Shown: positions 8,622-19,767, counted from the first letter of the stretch. The stretch: 64,000 nt of DNA from Accumulibacter sp. (GCF_023806625.1 NZ_JAMTDX010000011.1:139596-203595), one strand, 5' to 3'. The notes: generated by a model from the sequence alone, not told the origin. Program-made: numbers and translations.

Positions 8622-9377
8622 ATGCGCATTCGCCGTCTCTTCCTGAACCGCCTCGTCGCGCTATCCGAGCCCGTCGACGCCGTCGTGGTCATCGACGTGC
8701 TGCGCTCGTTCACCACCGCAGCGTACGCTTTCGCCGCCGGGGCGAGCACGATCTATCCGGTCGAGACGATCGCCGGGGCGTTCCGTCTGCAACGCCGCGT
8801 TCCCGACGCGCTGACCACCGGAGCAATCGGCGGTGGCGATCCGATCCCCGGGTTCGATTACGGCAATTCGCCGTCGGCCCTGCTCGGGGCGTCCTTCGCC
8901 GGACGCCCGCTGATCCAGACGACTGCCGCCGGGGTCCGCGGCCTGACGCGCTTCCGCGGGGCGCGCGTGCTCTTCGCGGGGAGCCTGGTCCTCGGGCGGG
9001 CGACGGCACGTGCGCTGCTTGAGCGTCAGCCCGAGGAGGTGTGTCTGGTGGTCACCGGCGAGTGGGTCGACCGCGACGGAGACGAGGACATCGCCTGCGC
9101 CGACTACATCGAGGCGCTGCTTCGGGGCGAGAATCCCGATCCACAGCTCTACGCCGCGCGTGTGCGCGACTCCGACTTCGGTCGCCGCTTCCAGGCGGAC
9201 GACAACCCGAACCTGCCGGCGAGCGATCTCGCGCTCTGCGCACAGCCCGACCGCTTCGACTTCGCGCTGCTCGTGACGCACAGCGACGGGCGACTGCAAC
9301 TCGAGCGCACGCGCCCGGGCGGCGAACTGCGCCACGGTCTCCGGCTGACCGAGAGCAGCACGCCGGCACTCGTCTGA
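8622..9377 (+). CDS. comB: ComB-family 2-phosphosulfolactate phosphatase-like protein
   Basis: 251 residues from ATG 8622, with GGAGGAG upstream. The opening VDAVVVIDVLRSFTTAAYAFAAGA matches the ComB core, as do GFDYGNSPSAL, LIQTTAAGVRGL and the CADYIEALLRG helix. In methanogens the enzyme removes phosphate from 2-phosphosulfolactate on the way to coenzyme M. Many bacteria without coenzyme M carry homologues whose substrate is unknown. No other coenzyme M gene is in the window, so the reaction here is open. It is followed by thrH and purU on the same strand, with a 91-base gap to thrH. Confidence 0.8.
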   Translation: MRIRRLFLNRLVALSEPVDAVVVIDVLRSFTTAAYAFAAGASTIYPVETIAGAFRLQRRVPDALTTGAIGGGDPIPGFDYGNSPSALLGASFAGRPLIQTTAAGVRGLTRFRGARVLFAGSLVLGRATARALLERQPEEVCLVVTGEWVDRDGDEDIACADYIEALLRGENPDPQLYAARVRDSDFGRRFQADDNPNLPASDLALCAQPDRFDFALLVTHSDGRLQLERTRPGGELRHGLRLTESSTPALV

Positions 9378-9468
9378 CCCGCCGGCGTTCTTCGCCGAGG
9401 CGCAGACTCCCGCGCCGCTTTTGATAGAATCGCGCCTTCCCTTGACCCGTCTGCTCACGGAGTCCGCC

Positions 9469-10089
9469 GTGCACATCGTCTGTCTCGACCTCGAAGGCGT
9501 GCTGGTTCCCGAGATCTGGATCGAGTTCGCTACGCGCACGGGAATTCCCGAGCTTCGCCGGACGACCCGCGACGAACCCGATTACGACAAGCTGATGAAA
9601 CTCCGTCTGGCGATCCTCGCCGAGCACCGCCTCGGGTTGCCCGACATCCAGCGGGTCATCGCCGCGATGGGCCCGATGGACGGCGCTCGCGCGTTCGTCG
9701 ACGAACTGCGCGAGGACTATCAGCTGATCATCCTCTCGGACACCTTCTACGAATTCGCCCATCCGCTGATGCGCCAGCTGGGTTGGCCGACGCTGTTCTG
9801 CCACAGTCTCGAGGCCGACAGCGAGGGCCGGCTGGTCAGCTACCGCCTGCGCATGCACGACCAGAAGCGCGAGGCCGTGCGGCGACTCAAGGAACTGCGC
9901 TTCACGGTCGTCGCCGCCGGCGATTCGTACAACGACACGGCAATGCTCGGCGAGGCCCACGCCGGAATCCTCTTTCGTCCGCCCGAGAAGGTGATTCGCG
10001 ACTTCCCGCAGTATCCGGTGACTCGCTCTTACGCCGAGCTGCGCAGCGAGATCGACCGAGCCTTCTCGGCCCACGCCGCCAGAGCCTGA
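9469..10089 (+). CDS. thrH: ThrH: phosphoserine phosphatase / homoserine phosphotransferase
   Basis: 206 residues, HAD superfamily. The GTG at 9469 is chosen because the family starts directly at the nucleophile strand CLDLEGVLVPE, and ACGGAGT stands just upstream. HAD motif I is DLEGV, with the Glu in place of the second Asp that marks ThrH. Motif II is ILSDTFYEF. Motif III/IV lies in AAGDSYNDTAML. ThrH dephosphorylates phosphoserine and can transfer the phosphate to homoserine, linking serine and threonine synthesis. It lies six bases upstream of purU, so the two are probably co-transcribed; both touch serine/one-carbon metabolism. Confidence 0.92.
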   Translation: MHIVCLDLEGVLVPEIWIEFATRTGIPELRRTTRDEPDYDKLMKLRLAILAEHRLGLPDIQRVIAAMGPMDGARAFVDELREDYQLIILSDTFYEFAHPLMRQLGWPTLFCHSLEADSEGRLVSYRLRMHDQKREAVRRLKELRFTVVAAGDSYNDTAMLGEAHAGILFRPPEKVIRDFPQYPVTRSYAELRSEIDRAFSAHAARA

Positions 10090-10095
10090 ACGGCG

Positions 10096-10968
10096 ATGTA
10101 CGCGCGGCGCTTCTACACGCTCTCCGGCTCGTGTCCCGATCAGGTGGGGATCATCGCCCGCGTCTCGGGTTTCATCGCCCGGAATGGCGGCTGGATCCTC
10201 GCCTCGAGCTACCACGCCGACCACGGCAACGGCGACTCGGGTGGGCGCTATTTCATGCGCATGGAGGTGAAGGCCGATTCGCTGCCTTTTCACCTCTTCG
10301 AATTCCGCGAGCGTTTCCGCCCACTCGCCGAAGAGTTGTCGATGGACTGGAAGATCAGCGACTCGTCGGTCAAACGTCGCGTGGTGGTCATGGTCAGCAA
10401 GCAGGAGCACTGCCTCTACGACCTGCTCGCCCGCTGGCAGGCGCGCGAGCTCGACATCGAGATTCCCTGCGTGATCGCCAATCACGACACCTTCCGCTCC
10501 TTCGTCGAATGGCACGGGATTCCCTTCCATTACGTGCCGGTGAGACCCGAAAGCCGTGACGCGGCGAACGCCGAGATCGCGCGCATCTTCGAGGAAGTCA
10601 AGGGCGACACGATCGTCCTCGCGCGCTACATGCAGATTCTGCCGTCGGACTTCTGCGAGCGCTATCCCGGCCAGATCATCAACATCCATCATTCGTTCCT
10701 GCCGAGCTTCGTCGGCGCGCGGCCCTACCACCAGGCGTACCAACGCGGCGTCAAGCTGATCGGCGCGACCTGTCATTACGTGACCCCCGATCTCGACCAG
10801 GGGCCGATCATCGAACAGGACGTCATCCGCATCGATCACTCCGACTCGGTCGATGACATGGTCCGCTACGGCAAGGACATCGAGAAGGCCGTCCTCGCCC
10901 GCGGACTGCGCTACCACCTCGAGGATCGCGTGTTGGTGCACGCCAACAAGACGGTGATCTTCCGGTGA
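10096..10968 (+). CDS. purU: Formyltetrahydrofolate deformylase
   Basis: 290 residues. An N-terminal ACT domain (about 1-85, SCPDQVGIIARVSGFIA) is followed by a formyltransferase fold (about 90-290). The catalytic set is visible: Asn in VIANHD, His in INIHHSFLPSF and Asp in TPDLDQGPIIEQD. PurU hydrolyses 10-formyl-THF to formate and THF and balances the one-carbon pool, usually under control of methionine and glycine through the ACT domain. It follows thrH closely. Length and motifs match the family. Confidence 0.96.
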   Translation: MYARRFYTLSGSCPDQVGIIARVSGFIARNGGWILASSYHADHGNGDSGGRYFMRMEVKADSLPFHLFEFRERFRPLAEELSMDWKISDSSVKRRVVVMVSKQEHCLYDLLARWQARELDIEIPCVIANHDTFRSFVEWHGIPFHYVPVRPESRDAANAEIARIFEEVKGDTIVLARYMQILPSDFCERYPGQIINIHHSFLPSFVGARPYHQAYQRGVKLIGATCHYVTPDLDQGPIIEQDVIRIDHSDSVDDMVRYGKDIEKAVLARGLRYHLEDRVLVHANKTVIFR

Positions 10969-11123
10969 GTTGGGGCAGTGAGCCATCCCGGCCGCGGGCA
11001 ATGCCGGCCGCCTCGCCGAGTGCTGGCCATCGCGCCTGAAATGAGCGGCTGGACGCTGGACACGGCGAGCGATCCTGAACCGCGTCCGGACGGTCGCCGG
11101 CTGCAATCGGAGCGGCTGCAGCG

Positions 11124-13100
<1,977 letters not shown>

Positions 13101-13112
13101 AGGAGCGCAAAG

Positions 13113-13538
13113 ATGAAGTACGAACTGGCCGAATGGTCCCCGAAAATCGAGGTGGGTCTGCCGGCGATCGACACCCAGCACCGTCAGCTGTTCGATCTCG
13201 CCGCGACTTTTCACGGCAACGGCGATCAGATCCGCGTGCTCACGTCTCTGGCCATGCTCACCGAGTACGTCAAGGTGCATTTCCGCGAGGAGGAGGAGAT
13301 GATGGCCGCCTGCGGATACCCTGGTCTCGAGGCGCATCGCCGGCTGCACGGGGAGTTTCGCCGGATGCTCTTCGAACTGTTCGAGAACGCCAAGCAGATG
13401 ACCCTCGACGAAATCGCCGATGAGGTCAAGTTTCTGATCAACGGCTGGTTCTACCAGCACATCCTGGTCGCCGACTTTGCCTACGTCCCGAGCGTCAAGG
13501 CGATGACCGCCAATCCGCCCGCAACCGACGCCGGCTGA
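13113..13538 (+). CDS. Bacteriohemerythrin
   Basis: 141 residues. It contains the hemerythrin di-iron ligand pattern: His in IDTQHRQLFDL, His/Glu in VHFREEEEMM, paired His in LEAHRRLHGEF, and His/Asp in FYQHILVADF. The fold is a four-helix bundle binding O2 at a non-heme di-iron site, serving oxygen sensing, storage or delivery in microaerobic bacteria. It starts 12 bases after the ABC-F gene with AGAGGAG upstream, so it may be co-transcribed. There is no fused signalling domain. Confidence 0.94.
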   Translation: MKYELAEWSPKIEVGLPAIDTQHRQLFDLAATFHGNGDQIRVLTSLAMLTEYVKVHFREEEEMMAACGYPGLEAHRRLHGEFRRMLFELFENAKQMTLDEIADEVKFLINGWFYQHILVADFAYVPSVKAMTANPPATDAG

Positions 13539-13843
13539 GAGCCGGTCGGGAGTTCCCCCCCGGCGAGCCGACGAAGCAGCCTTCCGGAGCGATCGGCACG
13601 ACCCGGGCGACCGGGCAAGTCCGCTCATCGCCCGCGCTCCGGCTTCGTGGCCAGCCCCCTGAACAGCTGCACAAGCCTTCGTGAGATCCTTCACTCGACC
13701 GACGGCGGCAGCCGACTAGCATTCGGACCTGGGGAAGCGTTCTTCGCACGGCAGCCGAACTGCCCTGCGACGACCGGGAAGACCGGGCAAGGCCAGTCTC
13801 GCCCGCTTCGCCCTGCCCATCGAACTGCCGAGGACGCGCGTCC
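13539..13843. other. Intergenic, nothing recognised
   Basis: About 305 bases between the hemerythrin and the diguanylate cyclase. No gene-like frame, strong hairpin with T-run, or clear promoter pair was found. Confidence 0.5.
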
Positions 13844-15685
13844 ATGAAGGTGCTGCAAGCGCTGTCGCTACGACAGCGGCTCACCGTGCCGTACGTATTC
13901 CTGATTCTGCTGCTCTGCGCGGTCACCGGCGCCGCTTCGTACGCGACGAGGCGAGCCGCCGTCGAGGGACTGCAGCAGCAATGGCTCGCCGAGCGGGTTG
14001 CGCGAAGCGCCGAAACCGTCCAGCGGCATGTCGGCGCTGCCGCCAACGTCCTCGATGTCGCACTCCCGGCCACGCTGCCACCAGCGAAGGGCCTGGTTGG
14101 CGAGCTCGACAGTCTGCCCCTGCGCTTGTTCCAGGCGGCGTCGCTTCATCCCGACGGTGACGGATGGGCCTATTACACTGACCGCCACGGACACGTCCTC
14201 GGTGTGGCGCGCTCCCCCGCGGGCGAGGCCGAAGTGCTCGTCGGCTCGCCCCAGGATGGACAGCGAAGCCTCCTCCGCTCGCCCGCAGCCGACGGCGGAG
14301 CGCGCCGCATCGACCACCAGGCGGCGCCAGCGGAGGCGCGCGTCGAGCCGTGGTTGACGCTGGTCAGTGGGTCGCCCGGCGAGCGCTGGACGGCACCCCA
14401 CGTCGCTCCGCGGAATGACGCGCGGGTGATCACGCTGGCGCGGCGGGTCGATGACTCGAGCGGCCATTTTCAGGGAGTCGTGGCCACCGACGTAGCACTC
14501 GCAGGAATCGACGCCCTGCTCCGCTCGCTGGCGCTGCCCGCCGGCGCCGTCGCCCTGATCGTCGATGCCCACGGCGAGCTGATCGCCACCTCACGGGCGC
14601 CATCCCGTTCCGTGCAGGGCGGCGGGACGGTGGCCCGGCCGGACGACGCCGTTCGCGACGACCCGCTGATCGCCGCGAGCCAACAGGAACTCGGCCGGCT
14701 GGAGGCCGCTCCGGCCGGCGCACCATTGCCCCGCGTACTCGCCTTCGAGGCCGCCGATGGGCAGGAAGTCACCGCAGCCGCCGTGCGCCTGCACGACGCC
14801 GCCGGACTCGACTGGACGGTCGTCGTCGCGCTGCCGAGCAGCGCTCTCCCGGGAGATCCGGGTCGAAGCATACTGCAGGCCGTCCTGTTGACCGTGGTCG
14901 CCGCGCTGCTCACCCTGCTCCTCGGCCTCGCCGTCTACTCGGTGGTCGCCGCCGACCTCCAGCGGCTTTCTGGCGCAGCGCGTCGCTTCGGCAGCGGCGA
15001 GCGCGAAGCGGACTTCGACGTCGCGCGCAGTGACGAAATCGGTGACCTCGCCCGCAGCTTCAGGGCCATGCACGATCGCCTGCTCAGCGACCGGCTGACC
15101 GGCCTGGCCAACCGGGAAGCCTTCCTGCGCCGTGTCGACGAACGCCTCTTCCAGCAGCGCGATCTCCCCGAGCCCCGCCCCTTCGCGGTCCTGTTCATCG
15201 ACCTCAACGACTTCAAGCACATCAACGACAGTTTCGGCCACGACGTCGGCGACCGCGTCCTGCGCGAAATGGCGCAGCGCATGCTGGCCGGCCTGCGCAG
15301 TCGCGACCTCGTCGCCCGCTACGCCGGCGACGAGTTCGTCGTCCTGCTCGACACCGTGCGCAACCGACGCGACGCCGAGCAGGCGCGCGGCAAGCTCGAA
15401 CAGCTCCTCGGCGGGCCGTTGCAGGCGACCGATGCGCTCGGTCCGGCCGGCGCATCGGGCGCATCGGTCGGTCTGTCGATGTATCCCGAAGATGGCCAGG
15501 ACGTCGACTCGCTGGTCAGACGCGCCGACGCCGACATGTATCGGCGCAAGAACAGGCGCAGTCGCCCAGCGGGCCAGCCGTCCCGAGAGAAGCGCCCTGC
15601 ACCCTGCAGCCCGGTGAGCGAGCCGGATCGGGTGACGGCGGCAACGACCGCACGCAGAGCACAGACACAGTCTACGCCGGCATGA
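13844..15685 (+). CDS. Membrane sensor diguanylate cyclase (periplasmic sensor, HAMP, GGDEF)
   Basis: 613 residues. TM1 is at about 15-33, a large periplasmic region with double-Cache-like composition at 35-340, TM2 at 345-370 and a HAMP at 370-420. The GGDEF domain follows (about 420-590). Its signature is RYAGDEF at 492-498; AGDEF is an accepted active variant. FIDLNDFKHINDSFGHD supplies the metal and nucleotide residues, and RSRD five residues before AGDEF is an intact RxxD inhibitory site. It should make cyclic di-GMP from GTP in response to an unknown periplasmic signal. The last 14 bases overlap the convergent btuD gene. Confidence 0.92.
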   Translation: MKVLQALSLRQRLTVPYVFLILLLCAVTGAASYATRRAAVEGLQQQWLAERVARSAETVQRHVGAAANVLDVALPATLPPAKGLVGELDSLPLRLFQAASLHPDGDGWAYYTDRHGHVLGVARSPAGEAEVLVGSPQDGQRSLLRSPAADGGARRIDHQAAPAEARVEPWLTLVSGSPGERWTAPHVAPRNDARVITLARRVDDSSGHFQGVVATDVALAGIDALLRSLALPAGAVALIVDAHGELIATSRAPSRSVQGGGTVARPDDAVRDDPLIAASQQELGRLEAAPAGAPLPRVLAFEAADGQEVTAAAVRLHDAAGLDWTVVVALPSSALPGDPGRSILQAVLLTVVAALLTLLLGLAVYSVVAADLQRLSGAARRFGSGEREADFDVARSDEIGDLARSFRAMHDRLLSDRLTGLANREAFLRRVDERLFQQRDLPEPRPFAVLFIDLNDFKHINDSFGHDVGDRVLREMAQRMLAGLRSRDLVARYAGDEFVVLLDTVRNRRDAEQARGKLEQLLGGPLQATDALGPAGASGASVGLSMYPEDGQDVDSLVRRADADMYRRKNRRSRPAGQPSREKRPAPCSPVSEPDRVTAATTARRAQTQSTPA

Positions 15686-16466
15686 ACCAGCGCTGCCCGT
15701 CCTCGACGATTTCGCGCAACGGATAGCCGTAGAGAGCGCTCAGCGACTCGCTGGTGATCACCTCGCCACAGCGACCGTGCCGCGTCGTCCCGTCGCCGAA
15801 CATCAGCAGCGCGTGAGTGCAGAAGCGCGCCGCCAGACCGGGCTCATGGAGGACCATCACGCAGGTCGCCGGCTGATCGAGCGCGAGTCGGGCGAACAGC
15901 TCGAGCAGCGCCATCTGGTGATTGAGGTCGAGGTGAGCCAATGGCTCGTCGAGCAGGTAAAGGCGCGGCGCCTGGGCGAGCAGCGTGGCGATCGCCAGCC
16001 TCTGCCGCTCGCCCCCGGAGAGCGTCCGCGTATCGCGCTGCGCGAGACCGGCGAGCCCGACCTCGGCCAGCGCCTGGTATGCGATCCGCGCGTCCTCGTC
16101 GCTCTCCCAGTCCCAGCGCGCCAGATGCGGATGGCGACCGGTCAGCGCCGACTCGAGGACCGACGACGAGAACGCGTCGCTTCCGCCTTGCGGCAGCCAG
16201 CCGCGAATCCGTGCGCTCGCTCGTGCGCCGAGGCGCGAGTAAGCGGCTCCCGCGAGCAGCACCTCGCCGGCCTCGGGCTTGCGCAGGCCGGCGAGCACGG
16301 CGAGCAGCGTCGACTTGCCGGCGCCGTTGCGGCCGAGTATCGCCAGCCGCTCGCCGGCCCGCACCTCGAGCGTCAGGTCGCGGCAGAAAGTGCGGCCGGC
16401 GACACCGACGCGCAGACCACGGGTGCTCAGCAGCACGTCGCCAGCACTCGTCGACGGTTCAGCCAC
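15672..16466 (-). CDS. btuD: Cobalamin ABC transporter ATP-binding protein
   Basis: 264 residues. Walker A is ILGRNGAGKST, signature LSGGERQRL and Walker B LYLLDEPLAHLDL. The family is FecE/BtuD/HmuV, ATPases for vitamin B12, heme and siderophore import. The cobalamin assignment comes from the riboswitch upstream of the operon rather than from the protein itself. The start overlaps the permease stop by eight bases. The 3' end overlaps the convergent diguanylate cyclase by 14 bases with no terminator between them. Confidence 0.85.
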   Translation of the reverse strand: MAEPSTSAGDVLLSTRGLRVGVAGRTFCRDLTLEVRAGERLAILGRNGAGKSTLLAVLAGLRKPEAGEVLLAGAAYSRLGARASARIRGWLPQGGSDAFSSSVLESALTGRHPHLARWDWESDEDARIAYQALAEVGLAGLAQRDTRTLSGGERQRLAIATLLAQAPRLYLLDEPLAHLDLNHQMALLELFARLALDQPATCVMVLHEPGLAARFCTHALLMFGDGTTRHGRCGEVITSESLSALYGYPLREIVEDGQRWFMPA

Positions 16467-17448
16467 GGCCCGGGACGGCCCGTCCGAGCAGGAAGAGAAA
16501 GACCGGGACGCCGATCAGCGCGGTGAGCACGCCGACGGGTAGCTGTTGCGGAGCGACGACCGTCCTGGCCAGCGTGTCGGCGACGACCAGCAGGCTGCCA
16601 CCGGCGAGCACCGACGCCGGAAGCAAGAGCCGCTGGTCGTTGCCCGTGGCCAGGCGAACCAGGTGAGGGACGATCAGCCCGACGAAGCCGATCGCCCCGG
16701 CGTGAGTCACCGCCGCGGCGGTGGCCAGCGAGGCAACGAGGTAGACACCGCGGCGCAGGACGCGCACCTCGACTCCGAGCGCCTGCGCGACATCGGCGCC
16801 TCGGGCGAGCAGATTGAGTTCGCGCGCGAAGGGCAGCGCGGCGAGCAACGCGGCGAGCAGCAGGAGCAGCGCGAGCCGCGGGTCGCCGGTCTGCGAGAGA
16901 TCGCCCATCAGCCAGAAGAGCATGCCACGCAGGCGGTCTTCGGGAGCCAGCGAGAGCATCAGCGTGACGAGCGCCCCGCAACCGGCAGCGACGATCACCC
17001 CGGTGAGCAGCAACCGTGACTGCGTCCAGCCACCCTCGCCGTGGGCCAGCCCGAAGACGACGAGCATCGCCGCGAGCGCGCCGAAGAAGGCCAGCGCGTT
17101 GATTCCGGCGGCGCCGAGCCCGACGACGATCGCCAGCAGCGCGCCGACCCCCGCGCCACCCGAAATGCCGAGCACGTAGGGATCGGCGAGCGGGTTGCGC
17201 AGCAGGACCTGGAGCAACGCGCCCGCCAGAGCCAGCAGACCGCCGCAGGCAAAGCCCGCCAGCGCCCGCGGCAGGCGCAGGCTGCAGACGACCTCGCGGG
17301 TTGTATCGGCTCCCTGACCGAGCAGCGTGCCGAGAACCTCGATCGGTCCGATCGGCACGCTGCCGACCATCAGCGCCAGCGAGAGGCAGAGCTGCGCCAG
17401 CCCGGCGAGCGCGGCGAGGATCAGCAGCGCACGGCGACGGGTGGGCAT
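16459..17448 (-). CDS. btuC: Cobalamin ABC transporter permease (FecCD family)
   Basis: 329 residues from ATG 17448, which overlaps the receptor stop as TGATG; the longer frame upstream lies inside the receptor gene and is not used. It has about ten hydrophobic helices, with SLRLPRALAGFACGGLLALAG, GISGGAGVGA and GAIGFVGLIVPHLVRL as FecCD signatures. It would form the inner-membrane channel with BtuD. A periplasmic binding protein (BtuF) is expected but not encoded in this operon or elsewhere in the window. Confidence 0.87.
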   Translation of the reverse strand: MPTRRRALLILAALAGLAQLCLSLALMVGSVPIGPIEVLGTLLGQGADTTREVVCSLRLPRALAGFACGGLLALAGALLQVLLRNPLADPYVLGISGGAGVGALLAIVVGLGAAGINALAFFGALAAMLVVFGLAHGEGGWTQSRLLLTGVIVAAGCGALVTLMLSLAPEDRLRGMLFWLMGDLSQTGDPRLALLLLLAALLAALPFARELNLLARGADVAQALGVEVRVLRRGVYLVASLATAAAVTHAGAIGFVGLIVPHLVRLATGNDQRLLLPASVLAGGSLLVVADTLARTVVAPQQLPVGVLTALIGVPVFLFLLGRAVPGRG

Positions 17449-19430
17449 CAGCGGAAGTTGTAGCTCGCGGTCATCAGGAAGCTGCGCCCGTCGGCCGGAT
17501 AATAGTAGTAGTCTGACTGGAACGCCGAGTAGCCGGCGTAGGGTGAATACACCTTGTCGAAGGCGTTGAGCACGCGCGCGGTGACTGACCACGGCTTGAA
17601 GTTCCAGGAGGCCATGAAATCGGCCGTGGTGTAGCCGGGCAGCTTGTCCAGCGCGTTGGCGAAGTCGCCGCTGTAGTACTGCGATCCGACGTAGTTGACC
17701 ACGGCCGTGTAGGTTCCGAACTGCGCGCCGTTCCAGGTCAGACGGGCCGCTGCCTTGTTGGTCGGGACGAGCGGGATCTGGTTTCCGGTATAGGGGCCGG
17801 AGCGGAAGGTCGAGTCCGCGTAGGTGTAGGTCAGGCGGAGGAAGATCGACGGGACGATGCGCCAGTCGCCTTCGAGTTCGACCCCCTGGCGGCGGGTCTT
17901 GTCCAGATTGACGTTGGAAAACACGGCGCCGTCATAGACGATCTCGTCCTCGAGGTCAATCCGGTAGACGGCCGCACGCCCGCTGACCGGCCCGATCATG
18001 AAGCTGCCGCCGATCTCGCCGAGCGTCCCGGTCTGCGGCTTGAGGTTGCCGGCGAAGGTTGGATTGCCGGTGAACGGATCGTAGCTGAACAGTTCGTCGG
18101 TGTTGGCGAAGCGGAAGGTCGTCCCACCCCGGGCGTAGGTCCGCCAGCCGTCGCCCGCGTAGCTGAGTCCGAGATCCCAGGCGTTGCGGGTGTAGTCGGC
18201 GCTCCCGTTCATGGCCGGCTGCAGACCGTAGAACCCGTTGTAGGCGTCCTGCGATGCCGACTGGTCGACGCGCTGGCTGCGAAAGCCGACGGTGCTGGCC
18301 AGTCCGGCAAGCCATTCCGTCACGTTCTGGATGTAGGCCCCGGTGCTGGTCTGCCTGGCTTCCTGCGTTGCCGCCGTGCTGTAGTTCGCGTCCACTTGTC
18401 CCGAGTAGTAGTCGAGGCCGGCGACGGTCTCGCTCTTCAGGCTGCCGAACCCGTGCTGCCAGCGTAGGCGCGGGGTCACCGACCAGGTGTCGCGGACGCG
18501 CTGGGCTTTGCTGCCGAAGGACACATAATCCGCGTGCTGGTCCTGGCGGTCGTAGGAGACCTCGGCCTCGAGGCGCAGCGTGTCGGTAATCGGCAGGGCG
18601 ACCCCCGGGCGGAGCCGGTAGCCGTTGCTGTTCTGGGAATCGTTGGGGTAGCTGGAGGACTGGGGATTTGCCAGATAGGCGGGCCGCAGCAGCGCGCCGG
18701 GCTGGCCGGAGCGGTTGTCGTAGACCGCGTAATCGAGAAAGGCTTCGCCCTGTCCGACGTAGAGCGCGCCGCGCCCGCTGAGGGCGGCCAGTTCGGCCTG
18801 CGAGTTCTGCCGCCAGCCGCCGGTGTGCGAATAGCCGGCGAAAGCGTTGGCGTACCCCGCCTCGTTGCCGATCGCGCCGTTGGCGCTGACCGTCTGCGTG
18901 TCGGAGCTGCCGAGTCCAACGGTGATTCCGGCGCGCGGGGTGCCGGACTTGTCGGTGATGATGTTGACTACGCCGCCGGTCGCCTTGTCGCCGTACATGA
19001 CCGTGCCGGCGCCACGCTGGATCTCGATGCGCTGCACGCTGTCGAGCGGGATCGCCGACCAGCTGACGCTGCCACTGTCGATCGGGTTCATGCGCTGGCC
19101 GTCGAGCAGGATCAGCGTGTTGCTGCCGGCGGCTTCGCCGAAGCCGCGGATGTCCACCGTGGCATCGATGCCCAGGCTGCCAGTGAGGGCGCGCACACCG
19201 ACGCCGGCGCTGCCCTTGAGCATGCTCGGCAGGTCGTAGGCTGGGGTGTTGCGGATGTCGTCGCGCGTGATCACGCTGACGCTGGCCGGGACATTGGTAT
19301 CGGACTCCTTGAACCGGCTGGCGGTGACGATGACGGCATCGGGTTCCTCGGCCCGGAGCGGATCGGCTTGTGCAGCGGTTGCGAAGGCGAGAACGAGCGC
19401 CGCGGCGAGCGGCGTGAGAGGCGGCTGCAT
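17448..19430 (-). CDS. btuB: TonB-dependent outer-membrane receptor, probably for vitamin B12
   Basis: 660 residues from ATG 19430, with GGAGAAG upstream and a clear Sec signal (MQPPLTPLAAALVLAFATAA, cleavage after AQA). A TonB box-like segment VIVTASR follows, then the plug (NTLILLDGQRMNPID, IQRGAGTVMYGDKATGGVVNII) and a 22-strand barrel ending in aromatic YNFR. It imports its ligand using TonB-ExbBD energy. B12 specificity is inferred from the cobalamin riboswitch in its leader and from coupling to btuC/btuD. An upstream extension of the frame enters the leader and is rejected. Confidence 0.88.
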   Translation of the reverse strand: MQPPLTPLAAALVLAFATAAQADPLRAEEPDAVIVTASRFKESDTNVPASVSVITRDDIRNTPAYDLPSMLKGSAGVGVRALTGSLGIDATVDIRGFGEAAGSNTLILLDGQRMNPIDSGSVSWSAIPLDSVQRIEIQRGAGTVMYGDKATGGVVNIITDKSGTPRAGITVGLGSSDTQTVSANGAIGNEAGYANAFAGYSHTGGWRQNSQAELAALSGRGALYVGQGEAFLDYAVYDNRSGQPGALLRPAYLANPQSSSYPNDSQNSNGYRLRPGVALPITDTLRLEAEVSYDRQDQHADYVSFGSKAQRVRDTWSVTPRLRWQHGFGSLKSETVAGLDYYSGQVDANYSTAATQEARQTSTGAYIQNVTEWLAGLASTVGFRSQRVDQSASQDAYNGFYGLQPAMNGSADYTRNAWDLGLSYAGDGWRTYARGGTTFRFANTDELFSYDPFTGNPTFAGNLKPQTGTLGEIGGSFMIGPVSGRAAVYRIDLEDEIVYDGAVFSNVNLDKTRRQGVELEGDWRIVPSIFLRLTYTYADSTFRSGPYTGNQIPLVPTNKAAARLTWNGAQFGTYTAVVNYVGSQYYSGDFANALDKLPGYTTADFMASWNFKPWSVTARVLNAFDKVYSPYAGYSAFQSDYYYYPADGRSFLMTASYNFR

Positions 19431-19547
19431 GATCTTCTCCGTTGGCCGGCAGGCGTCCCCGGGTGCCGGCAGTGCGATCGAATGAAGCGCTCGGGAGAAG
19501 GGCGGTCGCGCAGCGCGGCGCCACACCCCCGTGGCACTTCAGCTTGG

Positions 19548-19730
19548 CGTCCCAGGCCGGTATCCGGGCTTGCAAGTCTTGATGCGCCGCCTTCCCAGAC
19601 CTTGGTCCAGTGGCGTCATGGCGCATCCGCACTCGCTTACCGTTGCGGGGGCAGCAGCGGAATGGTCGTCGTCCGACGCACCGCTTTCCCGTTTAACTGC
19701 GGTTGGAGAACCCTTCCGCAGCACCTGACA
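19548..19730 (-). ncRNA. Cobalamin riboswitch
   Basis: Reading the minus strand from about 19727, the conserved B12 aptamer elements appear in order. They are GGTGC (19725-19721), GGGAA, the GCCCCCGCAACGGT segment, GCCACTGG, GGGAAGGCG and the B12 box GCCCGGATACCGGCC ending at 19555. It lies about 120 bases before the receptor ATG. The downstream part contains a GCCAC/GTGGC hairpin and a second stem near the ribosome-binding site, suggesting control of translation. Adenosylcobalamin binding would shut off the btuBCD operon. Confidence 0.93.
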
Positions 19731-19738
19731 CGACGCGA

Positions 19739-19767
19739 ATTGTACTCCGGGCGACGGCTGATTGCAC
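19739..19767 (-). promoter_or_regulatory. Probable promoter of the btuBCD operon
   Basis: On the minus strand a TACAAT -10 (19744-19739) lies 17 bases after GTGCAA (19767-19762), a weak -35. Transcription would begin near 19732, immediately before the riboswitch. The placement supports the call more than the -35 does. Confidence 0.45.

Noticed and set aside
10985-11030. CGGCCG repeats after purU as a terminator
   Set aside because: The pairing is short and there is no T-run.
19530-19548. GCCAC/GTGGC hairpin after the riboswitch as a rho-independent terminator
   Set aside because: No T-run follows, so translational control is more likely than termination.
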